From the NCBI RefSeq assembly GCF_000026945.1, contig NC_012863.1, forward strand, positions 1,083,501-1,147,500: a stretch of 64,000 nucleotides of DNA, written 5' to 3'. Shown here one piece after another: positions 1-10,047 of this stretch. Both the position numbers and the translations under genes were made by a program. The notes under the pieces are model-generated. The model was not told where the DNA came from and did no database searches. It was given only the letters and a program-made list of their open reading frames with translations. Positions within the stretch are counted from its first letter, which is position 1; each line of letters opens with the position of its first letter. This stretch comes from Candida dubliniensis CD36. Taxonomy: Eukaryota > Ascomycota > Pichiomycetes > Serinales > Debaryomycetaceae.

Positions 1-3000
1 AAATTGTAGGCCGTAATTAACAAGGGTCAGACCTGTTTACATGACACGAAATTACAAATACGTCAGTAATGAGCCTTCATTGTATTTGAATAAAAAAAAT
101 AGCTCAATTAGAACGGTAGGTCCAATTACCAGGAGATTTGCATCTACGAAGAGATTGTATTGGGGGAGATGACATATGTACATGTCAAAAGGCCAAGCTT
201 CTAAGAAACTTTAGGCCCAACAAAGTACAGTAGGAAAAAAAAAAAAGTGGACTGTAGTACGCCATCAGAGGGGGGGGGGGAAGAACAATCGAAATTGTAA
301 GGCCATCTCAAATAAGGTTGGAATGATAAGAAAAAAAAAAAAGTATCAATTAGAGAGTCTCTGCGAGATGAACTCATATACAATTGGTAACTTACTGAAA
401 ATGACAGCCCAGCCATGGGTTTGGTTGTCAATATAAAAATAATCCGAAATTATTTTTTGTTGGTTTTTTCGTCTTTTTTAGAAAGAGATGAAGATCTTTA
501 GTTAATAAAATAGACTAGAATTTTAGAAGACTAAAATTCCAATACTTTTTAGCCATTTTTTGGCATTAAATTTGATCCAAAAAAGGAATTACAACAAAAT
601 ATTCTTCACATCTCTGTCTCGTCGCTACTGTCATCGTATCATGATAGTTTTCTTATTTTAAATGCAAGTTCAAGTTGTACCGAAATCATACGGAAAAATT
701 ATAAGTATGTACACAAAATGTAGTTAATCCATGTAAACAAACAAAAAAAAATAAAATAAAAAACAATATCGAGTTGTTCCGATGAACAACCAATAATCCC
801 AAATTCATAAACCGTTGTTACCTTTTCAACAAATTGATATTAACGACAATATACAAATTAATGAATGACTAATACAAATTTAATATCTTATCGTCTAATT
901 TCCATCATTCTTTCCTTGTCTTTGATTAGACTTCGGTTTTCAAAAACCAAAATGACTTTAGTAAATCCTCTCTTTGTTGTAGGAAGTCTAAAAAACAATC
1001 TCTTGATAATACAAAGAAAAAAATCTATTGCATCAAGTTACAAAGACTAAAACAAAGGAGGAAGAAATGAATTATAAAATTTCCTTCGCTACTTTACTTT
1101 CCATTACCACCACCACCACTCCACTAAAGAAAAAAAAAAAAAATTTAACCGATCTTGCAGGAAATTATAGTAGTGTCTAATGTTCACTAAATGCTGGTAA
1201 TTGATTGATTAATATGGATTTTATTTTATTGGCTTGACCTTGTGTTTAAATTTTATCTACACCTAATAATTTGCTATTATAGGTTGTTTCCTAATTTATA
1301 TTAATTATAAATTGTAAATTGTATTAATTATTATACATGTCCACTTTTTAATACACTCCCAAGAAAGTTGACTTGTTGGTGGTCTGTGTAGGGGAGTGTT
1401 TATAACGTGTTGGTTGGTGTGTAGATGGTTTGTGTATGCATATTATTATGTGTGTATTGTATATGACGAATATGCATTGCATATACCGGATAGAATGGTG
1501 TAATTACAAGAAATTAAAGAACAAACCCAAAACCCACATAACAAAGATATATCTGGATGAAATAGCCTGTTCGATTAACAATAGGTTTTTGTTGTAAGAA
1601 AAAGAAGGATAAGAAACGAACAATAGAATAAAAATATCACACACAGAAAACTCAAAAAAGATTTAAGCAGTACGGACTTCCTGATGAGATTAGAAGGATC
1701 TATAATTTTTATTGTTTAAATTGAAAACTGCTCTTGCCATTGTCATTGTTGATCTTTTTCTTTCATCAACACCACCACCAATTCTCTTTCAAGAAAAAAA
1801 CAATAGAAAACAAACAAACAAGAAAGCCCCAACAAATATCAAGATGGAAGAGACGGACTGTAAAGCAAATAAACACATCTCGAGACAACTACTAGAAAGC
1901 TTTGATTGAGGCTTTAAATTAAAATATATCGTTCGATACTACTACAAAGTTACCTACGAAAGAAGGGGAACGAGCAACTGAATCTTGAGCATCTCTCTAT
2001 TCCCTCAAAGAAATGAAATCCCAATCAGAATGTGGAATCCATTATCATCAATGCTTGCTATAGAATTGTTGCTCTAACTTATTATTGGCACCATTAAATA
2101 ACTAAATAGAATACCCTTTAGTACCTTTATATTATTACAACTACCTTAATGGGAAATTGTTCTTATTGTTATTTAGTTCACGCGTCTTGTTGAAGAAGAA
2201 GAAGAAGAATAAGAAAGAATTGAGTACAAAATGGTTTACTAATTAGGCAACTACTTTACCTTTTAGATTCAGAAGCTAATAAAAGTTATTTCATAATTTC
2301 ATGCATTAAAGATTATTGTGTGCGTGTGTGTTAGCTGTGTGTGCTTTTAATTATCCACCTTAATTATCTCTATCAGTTCTGCCACGACCACCACGACCAC
2401 CACCACCCACTTCCATTAGTATCCCTTTCTTTTTCTTTGGAATGTGTATACGTATACCCAGTACACATACACATACACATACACACATAAGGAAAGAAAA
2501 GTAACAAAGCCACTTTTTGTTTTTTTTTCCAATTGTTAATGTATATGCAACTTAACTTAACTTAACAAATATCTAAAATCCAAACAACAACAACTAAAAA
2601 AGAAAAAAAAAACTACTAAAAAAAGGAATTGGATTGATTGGGAATTCTTTTTTTTACCCAACAGCATCATGTAAGCTGCCCTGCTTAGTCTATATTCTCT
2701 TTCTTATTAAGTAAATGTGGTTTGTTACTATAATTAAGATTGTTATTGTTTTATTTGAGAAGAGGGTGGGAAGAAGAAGAAGAAGGAGGAGGAGGAGTAG
2801 TAAGTTGCTTTGTCTAAATACTAGTTTAGGCATTAATTATAATAATCATTACATTATATATATAACACCCTTTCCTCCTCAACCCCTTTACCTTACTTTT
2901 GACTAAATCTCTTTCTCTTTTTTTTTTATTATATATATATTTTATTAGAGTCTAGCTTTTTGATATCGCTTTAACTACTACAATTGATACCCCCACTTAG

Positions 3001-3016
3001 AAGAAGGTCATCCAAA
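1..3016. other. gene-free left end, microsatellite-rich
   Basis: No convincing coding sequence is visible on either strand; open frames here are short and made of homopolymer or low-complexity residues. The stretch holds a G10 run near 271-280, several A/T homopolymers, a CATACA hexamer tract near 2465-2486, a CTTAA pentamer tract near 2551-2566, a GAAGAA tract near 2195-2210 and an isolated ACGCGT at 2180-2185. It is the upstream region of the gene at 3017, and may also be upstream sequence of a gene beyond the left edge. Confidence 0.6.
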
Positions 3017-4267
3017 ATGTTCTTCAAAAAACGGTCAAAGAATTATCAACAATCTCCAATGACACCAGCTCCAGTGACTATTAAAAAATCAAAAAGTGCA
3101 AGAGATTTCTTTCTTAAATTAGCTTCACCTTTAAGTTATAAATCTCAACCCCTGGAAATAGATCAAACTCCAATAACACCAATTTCTCAAGTATTCCAAA
3201 CTGCAGATTTGGCAGAAATCAAATCACCACCAACTCCAGCCCAATACAATTTAATTGCTGATGACATACCGCAACTACTACTGCCTCCAAGAATATCCCT
3301 GCTAATGCATCCCAAAATTTTAGAATTTGAAATAGACTCGTTTGAACAAACATCAACACCAATAAAAGGTGAAACAAGATTGACAACGAGAAAAAGAAGA
3401 AATGTTGATGAGCCTGAATCTGTAAAACGAAGAAGTGATGATTCAGTAGATTCTATATTTGATAATGCCTATCATTCTGATGGTGAAGATTTGGGCTATT
3501 ATTTAAAAAAAGCATCTGGTTCGGTATCACGACCTGGATCATTTTTTGATAAAGAAAGCTCAATCTTCATCACACAGGCAGATATTGAAATATTTACTAA
3601 ATACGATACATCAAATCCTAACCCCCAATCCAATACATTTATGGAAAGTTTTTTAGATGTTTATGACGACCAAATTAACGACCATACCACCAATCAACAA
3701 CAACTAGTAGACCTAGAAGAGCTTCAATCAGAACAACACCAACAACAACAACAACAACAAGAAAATAACTTATCTTTAAACAATCAAGCTGGTCTTGAAA
3801 TAAATGATGAGATTTACCAATTAGAATTAATGTTAATTAAAGAAAAACACAATTATATAATGAAAAAACAACAACGACAAATTAATCATTTACAAAAATT
3901 ATTAAGCTATCAAAACCAAATAAACCAACAATTGGTCAATCAAATGTCAGCTAATAATACTGACGACAACAGCAGCAACAATAAGTTATTGCCTCCATTT
4001 TCCATGAATTATCCACATAAAAGAACCAACACCAACACTGACACCCATATTGATATTGATATGGATATTTATGTCGATGATAATAAATCTACTGTCTCAT
4101 CAGCTGATTCAATAATGAGTAGGAATCTTGATATTCATAATCCAAACTATCAACGTATTCACAACAACAATAGTGATGGTAATAATACAGTGGAAACAAG
4201 AAACTACTCAAGTACTTCCAGTTTAAGAAGTCATTTTGTTAATGATTATTGTAAAATTAATTGTTAA
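3017..4267 (+). CDS. unrecognised Ser/Thr-Pro-rich, Gln/Asn-rich protein
   Basis: I do not recognise this 416-residue protein and see no catalytic domain. The start is the first in-frame ATG (MFFKKRSKNY); the frame is open 11 codons further upstream but only from a TTG. The N-terminus is basic, followed by clusters of Ser/Thr-Pro sites (SPMTPAP, TPITP, SPPTP, STP) typical of CDK or MAPK substrates. A short basic segment RKRR lies near residue 125. The middle is acidic, then comes a glutamine run near residue 245. A probable coiled coil lies around 265-315 (hydrophobic/Lys/Gln heptads) and the C-terminus is Asn/Asp/Ser rich. Several in-frame CTG codons (after SQP, in the PQLLLPP stretch, after ISL) should read Ser. 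It is transcribed away from the gene-free left end and converges on PAT1. It could be a cell-cycle or signalling substrate; that is inference only. Confidence 0.7.
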   Translation: MFFKKRSKNYQQSPMTPAPVTIKKSKSARDFFLKLASPLSYKSQPLEIDQTPITPISQVFQTADLAEIKSPPTPAQYNLIADDIPQLLLPPRISLLMHPKILEFEIDSFEQTSTPIKGETRLTTRKRRNVDEPESVKRRSDDSVDSIFDNAYHSDGEDLGYYLKKASGSVSRPGSFFDKESSIFITQADIEIFTKYDTSNPNPQSNTFMESFLDVYDDQINDHTTNQQQLVDLEELQSEQHQQQQQQQENNLSLNNQAGLEINDEIYQLELMLIKEKHNYIMKKQQRQINHLQKLLSYQNQINQQLVNQMSANNTDDNSSNNKLLPPFSMNYPHKRTNTNTDTHIDIDMDIYVDDNKSTVSSADSIMSRNLDIHNPNYQRIHNNNSDGNNTVETRNYSSTSSLRSHFVNDYCKINC

Positions 4268-4551
4268 TATATGACTTTTGAGAAAACAAATACAAATACC
4301 TAATTTTTTTAAGAATATTCTTTAACGTTGAACCCATTTTTTTCATATCCATTTACATTTTCAGTTTTTAAGAGTACTTTAATTATTACTAGTTTTCGTT
4401 CATTTTTTCTTTACTTTATAGTACAAAGTAATACCCAATTTAATAATAATACACAATATTCGTATATTTTGTTTCAAGACTATTAAGCTTTTAATGAATG
4501 ATTAATTGCGCCCAATACAATTTTTTTTTTTTTTTTCTCTTTCAGTAATTA

Positions 4552-6879
4552 CTATTGTTGAAGTTCTTTGATTTCCGTCTCATCTGCTACCAACCCCATA
4601 ACAACCAAATACATATTCAAATTATTCAACAAATTCTGTTTCTTATACAAATTAGCCATATCAGTGTTGGCAATGGCTTTAGCTCGATTCATCACACAAA
4701 AAATTTCATCACGTACTTCATCAACAATAATTCTTTGATGACTCAATTTACCACCCAACGATAATGTGGCTAAAAATTGCCATATATAGTTTTCCCCAGA
4801 AGAACCATCATCAACATCTTCAGGATTGGGTGGGAAAATAGCAGCAATTCTCGATTCTAATGATGTAAACAATTCATCATAACATGATGACCATTCCGAT
4901 AAATCAGTGGCCGATATCGATCCTTCACCAATGATTAATTCTGCACGTGATAACAATGTTGTCAATATAGATAACCCAATCTTGGTGGTAGACACAAATG
5001 AAACATTATTGTGCTCAATTAAAATAACTAATAATCCAATGATTTCATTAAATTTGAAATCCAATACTGCATTCATCAACACTTTTGAAAATGTTAAAGT
5101 ATAAGCTTCAACCAATTTGACAATATTTTCTGGTACTTTCTTGTTAGGATACGTAGTATATGATCCATTCTTGATCACTAACAAATTTTCTAAATTAGAC
5201 ATGATTAATGTTACAATAGTTAATATTTGTTCTCTAGTTAAAAACTTGAAAAGACGAAGCAAAATCTTTAACATTTTGTTATAGTTCAAACATTGAATGA
5301 ATGGGTTGACTTCACTTTCTTCATCACCGGATGATGACGATTGTTCCAATACTTTCAATGACTCCCATAATTTACTAGTATCAACATCAGCTCGGGTTCT
5401 TGATTCACTTTCAACATTCATTAATTCACCAATAATATTCTCTAATATACTTAAAATGTCTTTTTTGCTATAATGCTTAACCCCTTCTTTCTTGCCAATT
5501 TGGTTTTCCTGCTTTTGTCTCTCAGCAGCTTTACTGATAATTTCCAATTGTTGTCTTGGTTTTTTACCACTACCAAAAGAAATCTTACCAAGAGCTCCCT
5601 CTTTGGCATATTGAGTCAACTTGGGTCTTTCTTTAGCAACAGTAACTGCTTTTTGAACTTGCTGTTGCATTCTTTGTAAAGCAACATCAGCTCTTTTATA
5701 ACGTCCACCTAATCTATGACCACTATGATCCAAGTAAGCTTGAGCAATAGAATTGTTTTGTTGAGTAGATTGTTGAGCACCATTAATTGTCTTTGGATGA
5801 ATAACTTTGAAAACTTGAGCATAAAAATCTTCGTTATAAGGATCTTCAGTAACAATTTGAGATAATTGAAATCTGGTCACAAAATCTTTATCTTTAGGAT
5901 TCATAATCCCCGAGTATTTCATGATTCGAGAAACTTTTTCTTGTCTTCTAGCAGCTTTTTCTTGTTGTTCTGGTGTAAGCTCTTGCAGAGGCTCACGCTG
6001 GTGACCATGTTGATAATGTTGATTATAATGATGATGATGGCGTTGCTGTTGCAGTTGCACTTGTTGCTGGGGAGTGCTCTGTTGATGCGATTGTGCCTCC
6101 TTTGATCCTAAAACTGGGAAATTAGACAAATCCACTTTTTGTGTCTTCTTGGAAGCTGGAGAACGAGCAGGACCTTCTGAAACTTGTTTATCTACAGGAC
6201 CTGCGGTCTGTTGTTGTTGTTGAGGTTGAGGTTGTTGCTGTTGCTGTTGCTGTTGCTGCTGTGGTTGCGGAGGTGGAAATTGACCTTGCTGCATAGGTGG
6301 CATTTGTTGTGGAATCATACCGGGATAAGGATACTGAGGTGGCATAAATCCTGGCGCCATCATGTACCCAAATTGTGGAGGTGGAGGCATCATTCCTGGA
6401 ACCCCATAAGGTTGAGGAGGAAATTGTTGCTGAGGAAGAGGTGGTTGTTGAGAAGGATCAATTGCAGTTAATTGGGCCTCAATTTCTTCTAAAGACAAAA
6501 TCTTTTTCTCAGATTGACCACCTGCTGTCTTTTCTTCAGTGGAGTCAGTATGGTTCTTGCTTGGTGCATTAGATGATCCCCATAATTCTTGCATAAACTC
6601 ATCATCATTTACTGGAACTGTTGCTGCCTGGGCATAACTAATAGTTTGGGCAGGAGGTGCCGAGGCCTTTGCATATGACTCAGATTGTTGAGACTCTCCT
6701 TGACTAAATTCAAAATCTTTTCTAATTTCACTGGTACTAGTTCCAAATGTTTCTTGATTGAAAGCATCATCTTCCTGTAATTCACCTAACCCATCATAAG
6801 TATTCTCAAAGTCGTAAACATCATCTTTTTGATTGGCTCCTTGAGGAGGAGCTGCTGGATCAAACCCAAAAAATGACAT
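4552..6879 (-). CDS. PAT1: Pat1, mRNA decapping activator / P-body protein
   Basis: 775 residues, close to the ~800 of S. cerevisiae Pat1. Pat1 bridges deadenylated mRNA, the Lsm1-7 ring, Dhh1 and Dcp2 to trigger decapping and 5'-3' decay, and it concentrates in P-bodies. The N-terminus MSFFGFDPAAP followed by DFENTYDGLGELQEDDAFN and ETFG matches the family's conserved N-terminal Dhh1-binding stretch. A Pro/Gln-rich linker spans about residues 140-235, with polyQ and a His-rich patch near 280-295. The central conserved block (IMKYSGIMNPKDKDFVTRFQ, about 320-340) and a helical Pat-C domain in the last ~290 residues follow. The ATG at 6879 gives the conserved N-terminus, which fixes the start. 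It converges on the gene at 3017-4267. Confidence 0.93.
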   Translation of the reverse strand: MSFFGFDPAAPPQGANQKDDVYDFENTYDGLGELQEDDAFNQETFGTSTSEIRKDFEFSQGESQQSESYAKASAPPAQTISYAQAATVPVNDDEFMQELWGSSNAPSKNHTDSTEEKTAGGQSEKKILSLEEIEAQLTAIDPSQQPPLPQQQFPPQPYGVPGMMPPPPQFGYMMAPGFMPPQYPYPGMIPQQMPPMQQGQFPPPQPQQQQQQQQQQPQPQQQQQTAGPVDKQVSEGPARSPASKKTQKVDLSNFPVLGSKEAQSHQQSTPQQQVQLQQQRHHHHYNQHYQHGHQREPLQELTPEQQEKAARRQEKVSRIMKYSGIMNPKDKDFVTRFQLSQIVTEDPYNEDFYAQVFKVIHPKTINGAQQSTQQNNSIAQAYLDHSGHRLGGRYKRADVALQRMQQQVQKAVTVAKERPKLTQYAKEGALGKISFGSGKKPRQQLEIISKAAERQKQENQIGKKEGVKHYSKKDILSILENIIGELMNVESESRTRADVDTSKLWESLKVLEQSSSSGDEESEVNPFIQCLNYNKMLKILLRLFKFLTREQILTIVTLIMSNLENLLVIKNGSYTTYPNKKVPENIVKLVEAYTLTFSKVLMNAVLDFKFNEIIGLLVILIEHNNVSFVSTTKIGLSILTTLLSRAELIIGEGSISATDLSEWSSCYDELFTSLESRIAAIFPPNPEDVDDGSSGENYIWQFLATLSLGGKLSHQRIIVDEVRDEIFCVMNRAKAIANTDMANLYKKQNLLNNLNMYLVVMGLVADETEIKELQQ

Positions 6880-7643
6880 TCTATTGAATTATTAAGTAAA
6901 CTCGACTCTGGCAATTTCAAGATTGACTCTTTTTTTATTCCTTTTTTTTTTGTCGACGAACAATTTTTTTTTTTTCTTCTCCTTTGTTTGGTGCTTGAAA
7001 GGACTTGTATATATTGACATACTTACACTACTCAATTTATTAAATGTCTTGCTTAGTGTTTTTTGCAACTAGAAATGATTGTCAAGAGGTAATAATGAGT
7101 TGGTAAAAGAATATCAATTAATTAATTGTCTTTGATAATGATAGTAATACATAAATGAAGGTGGTGGGATGAAATAGTGGATCAACTAACATTATCCAAT
7201 AGAAAACCCACGAATGTGTTTATTAAACTAACTAGAAAACTTCCTCTTCCTTCACTTACCTAGCAGTGGCCATGTTTGGGCTTTCTAGAAGTTCAATCAA
7301 ACATCAGTTCAATAATACCTGACAAAAGTGTTACTGTTATATATTGGATGAGCGACTGTCACAAATATACCTTTCTGTCAGGCAGAAATAGAGTACGTCA
7401 TTGTTATTTGCAAGCACTATCAAATAGGGCTATTGAAATAATCTATCAAAAAGTAAACGTTTATAAACAAAATTATTTAGAATGTTTTGTAAATTACTTA
7501 TTTTATGGTGTCAATAAAATGGCTCTACCTACAGTTTTAAGTCAATTCTCACAACATTTAATACTCCAATTTTTTTTGTCGTCCTATTTTTTATATCAGC
7601 TTCCAACTGCACACCCAATTGCTTGACCTATGTATGGTTTTCC
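6880..7643. other. intergenic region between PAT1 and taspase-like gene
   Basis: Divergent promoter region for PAT1 (leftward) and the taspase-like gene (rightward). It has T-runs just upstream of the PAT1 start (near 6931-6975). A 350-base open frame at about 7276-7626 begins only with TTG, ends before the taspase ATG and has no recognisable domain; I treat it as noncoding. Confidence 0.5.
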
Positions 7644-8591
7644 ATGAACGATATATTAATTATTCACATTGGAGCAGGTAAACATGACCCTAATAAGCTG
7701 GAAAACTACAAAACACTACTACGAAATGCATTAACGAGGCCATCAATAACAGAAGCAAGTGATGTCATTGAATCATCCTCACTAACTAATACAGGCCATG
7801 GTTCATCATTAAATCTATTAGGCAAAGTAGAATGTGATGCAAGCTATATAAGTAATGACAAGGTAGGGGCAATTGTTAATATGACCTGTGAGAAACCTAC
7901 CAAGGAGTTGTTTCGGATATTTCAATATCTCGATACCTTGTACGATTCAGACGAAACCGATTTAACACCACCAGTAATGTTAGTTTATCCACTGTTGAAA
8001 AACTTAATCCCCAATATAATGGATGGCAATTTGGTATCGGCAAAATCAAGGAAAATATATGACACCTATAAGGACAAGATTTTTCAAGGTAAGCATTTAG
8101 ACCATTACACCATACCCAATGAAGTTTCTGATACTATTGGTATTACCCATATATCTGACACCGAGACAACGATTGTGACATCATCAGGAGGCAACTTTTT
8201 TAAATTACCTGGTAGGATAGGATGTGCTGGTGTTATTGGAGCGGCTATAGCTCGAAAGAAGCTTAGTGATTGCGAAATCTGTTGTATGTGTTCCGGAAAT
8301 GGAGAACAAATTATCAAAAGTAAGTTGGCATGGGAAATAGCCAATAGCATCGCTAATGTTGCTGGTGATGAGTATGGTGGATATCTTGAAAAAATGATAT
8401 ATGAATTAAACCCAAGATTTTATGTTGGCTTTATCATTGTTCTAAACTATGGATCACAGACCCAGCTACTTTATGGACACACCACAGAAACTTTCTACTT
8501 TGGTTTCCGATCACCAAATCAAACAAGAATCGTTTTAAGTAGTTCAGATAAATTGGGATACTTTACATTCGGAGAGTACAGTCTCCATTGA
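7644..8591 (+). CDS. Taspase-1-like threonine aspartase (Ntn hydrolase)
   Basis: 315 residues. The asparaginase-2/taspase family is made as a proenzyme that cleaves itself before a Thr, which then becomes the N-terminal nucleophile. Seen here: IIHIGAGKH near the N-terminus; SLTNTGHGSSLNLLGKVECD, which matches the taspase substrate-loop block (TNAG-GSNL-LLG-ECDAS in animal taspase); the autocleavage site SD|T with Thr164 (codon at 8133-8135); then the block TSSGGNFFKLPGRIGCAG; and LLYGHTTETFYFGF near the C-terminus, matching the taspase SHTTES block. The downstream match to taspase is better than to plain asparaginase. The start is the ATG giving MNDILIIHIGAG; upstream in-frame codons begin only with TTG. 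Animal taspase cuts MLL and TFIIA; the fungal substrate is not known to me. One CTG codon (near 7698) should read Ser. It converges on RPL24A. Confidence 0.82.
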   Translation: MNDILIIHIGAGKHDPNKLENYKTLLRNALTRPSITEASDVIESSSLTNTGHGSSLNLLGKVECDASYISNDKVGAIVNMTCEKPTKELFRIFQYLDTLYDSDETDLTPPVMLVYPLLKNLIPNIMDGNLVSAKSRKIYDTYKDKIFQGKHLDHYTIPNEVSDTIGITHISDTETTIVTSSGGNFFKLPGRIGCAGVIGAAIARKKLSDCEICCMCSGNGEQIIKSKLAWEIANSIANVAGDEYGGYLEKMIYELNPRFYVGFIIVLNYGSQTQLLYGHTTETFYFGFRSPNQTRIVLSSSDKLGYFTFGEYSLH

Positions 8592-8777
8592 GGTTTACTT
8601 TCCATAATTAATAATACGTTGTACATCTATATATAAAAAGTAAAATACACATATACAACCATGAATAAACCACTCTCTAAATGTACACAGAATTTTGCTT
8701 TTGCATTGTTGTTTTTTTTAGATTTCTTTATGTCATTAGTTTAAGTTTCCCTTATCCGTATTTACAATCAATTGAAC

Positions 8778-9245
8778 TTAACGGGAGGTAGCTTTAACTT
8801 TTTGGAAAGAACCTTTAGCTTGTTGTTTAGAAACAACAGAAGCACCGGAAGCAACAGCTTTAGCCTTTTCAGCTTTTCTGGCAGCTTTAGCAGCCTTTTT
8901 AGCTTCTTTGTCTTTAGCTAATTTAGAGTCTCTAGCAGCTTTTCTGTCAGCTGGTTTTTGACTTCTTCTTTCTTTGATCAATTCCAAAGAGGCACCGACA
9001 ATAGCTCTTTGGTGCTTGACGGTTTTTCTGGTTCTCTTTTTAGCAGCTTCTTCAGAAATACCTTTTTTGTGGTGTCTTCTGTACAAAACAGTCCAAGAGA
9101 TTCTTCTTGGGTTCTTTCTTTGTTGGAATAAAGAAGCAGATTTTGAGGATTGGAATCTGAAAATTTTAGAGTCACCTCTGACGAATAAAGTACCTCTACC
9201 TGGGTAGATTTTAGAACCTGAAAAGGAGTCAACTTCAATCTTCAT
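8778..9245 (-). CDS. RPL24A: 60S ribosomal protein eL24
   Basis: 155 residues, the same length as the yeast protein. eL24 sits on the 60S surface at a bridge to the 40S. The N-terminal zinc-ribbon-like eL24 fold is clear (MKIEVDSFSGSKIYPGRGTL, then FVRGDSKIFRFQSSKSASLF, RRISWTVLYRRHHKKG), although the Cys ligands of archaeal homologues are absent, as in other fungi. The C-terminal half is a highly basic Ala/Lys tail. The coding part is a single exon, but a TACTAAC branch point and acceptor lie immediately upstream of the ATG, implying a 5'UTR intron (separate entry). It is divergent from RPL30 and shares its promoter region. Confidence 0.97.
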   Translation of the reverse strand: MKIEVDSFSGSKIYPGRGTLFVRGDSKIFRFQSSKSASLFQQRKNPRRISWTVLYRRHHKKGISEEAAKKRTRKTVKHQRAIVGASLELIKERRSQKPADRKAARDSKLAKDKEAKKAAKAARKAEKAKAVASGASVVSKQQAKGSFQKVKATSR

Positions 9246-9251
9246 TTTTCA

Positions 9252-9561
9252 CTATAAATAAAAAATAAATTGTTAGTATTTCAAACCACAAAATTGCTCA
9301 AGGGTAGGTAACTATAGATCTTTTGATATAATAAACAAAGTAGCCAGGCAATGTAGTAGTTGGTAATTCTCTCTTATTGACTTATATATGAAGGTTTCCA
9401 ATTCTCTGTTGGTTTCAAATTCCAATTTGTCGGTTGATTGGTTTTTTCTTAGATTAAACGAAATATTATTCACTGATATCCATTCTTGTTCTTGCTTTCA
9501 TTTATCATTCGATATATAGTTATCCCCATTTATAACTTCAGTCGTATGGTATGTCACATAC
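9252..9561 (-). other. predicted 5'UTR intron of RPL24A
   Basis: On the minus strand a perfect TACTAAC branch site (plus 9272-9278) is followed about 20 bases later by a TATAG acceptor (plus 9252-9256), six bases before the ATG. The best donor upstream is GTATGT (plus 9556-9561), giving a 310-base intron entirely in the 5'UTR. The branch site and acceptor are strong; the donor choice is an inference. Intron-containing ribosomal-protein leaders are known in Candida. Confidence 0.55.
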
Positions 9562-9696
9562 ATATTAATTGGTTGGTTATCTTAAGAAGCTTAATATTGG
9601 ATGAAAATGATTTTTCATTTAATTTTGTTTTTTTTCCCACTGGCCTGTGCGTGTGTGTGTACATTGAGCAAAAAAAGGTGTATCAACAATGTGTGC

Positions 9697-9820
9697 AACC
9701 CTAGTATGAGACCGAGAGGGAGGGAGGGAAAAAAAAAGTGAGAACTTTCATTCTATGTGCTAACAAAATCCTGCATATATTACAAAACCCTAATTCCAGC
9801 CCTAATTATCTGCACGTGAC
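9697..9820. promoter_or_regulatory. shared RPL24A/RPL30 promoter: Tbf1-like and Cbf1-like sites
   Basis: The 796-base divergent region between the two ribosomal-protein genes contains AACCCTAG (9697-9704), AACCCTAA (9786-9793), AGCCCTAA (9798-9805) and a CACGTG E-box (9813-9818). In C. albicans, ribosomal-protein genes are controlled by Tbf1 (ACCCTAA-type sites) with Cbf1 (CACGTG) rather than Rap1, so the cluster is what that circuit predicts. T-rich tracts (9861-9890) lie between this cluster and RPL30, as nucleosome-depleting elements often do. The rest of 9246-10041 holds no gene. Confidence 0.65.
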
Positions 9821-10013
9821 ACATCAAATGCTGAACACTTTTGGTCGTGTTGATATGCACACTTTTTTTTTTTTTATTTTTTTTTTTTTCTCAAAACCTC
9901 TTCCTGCCAATTCTCATACAGTGTGGTGTAGGCTTCGCAAATGTAAAACAAAAATTTTTCACACACTAAATTCAATTACACTTGGAGTTTTCTTCTTTCT
10001 TTTACTACACCAA

Positions 10014-10047
10014 GACCGGAGTAATTAATTAATATACAGAGATGGTC
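10014..10047 (+). promoter_or_regulatory. RPL30 autoregulatory kink-turn over start codon and 5' splice site
   Basis: GACCGGAGT (10014-10022) can pair with AGAGATGGTC (10038-10047): stem GACC/GGTC, then an asymmetric purine-rich internal loop (GGA-side against AGAGAT), then a second helix closed by GTA (10021-10023) with TAC (10035-10037) around an AT-rich loop. The start codon (10042-10044) and the first bases of the intron lie inside it. As I recall the S. cerevisiae RPL30 element, both loop strands and the first stem are the same while the second stem differs. There, L30 protein binds the kink-turn and blocks splicing and translation of its own message. Confidence 0.8.

Noticed and set aside
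6184..6572. Leu-rich open frames opposite PAT1
   Set aside because: Antisense of the PAT1 Gln/Pro-rich linker.
7276..7626. 116-codon open frame before the taspase-like gene
   Set aside because: Begins only with TTG, no domain, and lies in the divergent promoter of PAT1 and the taspase-like gene.
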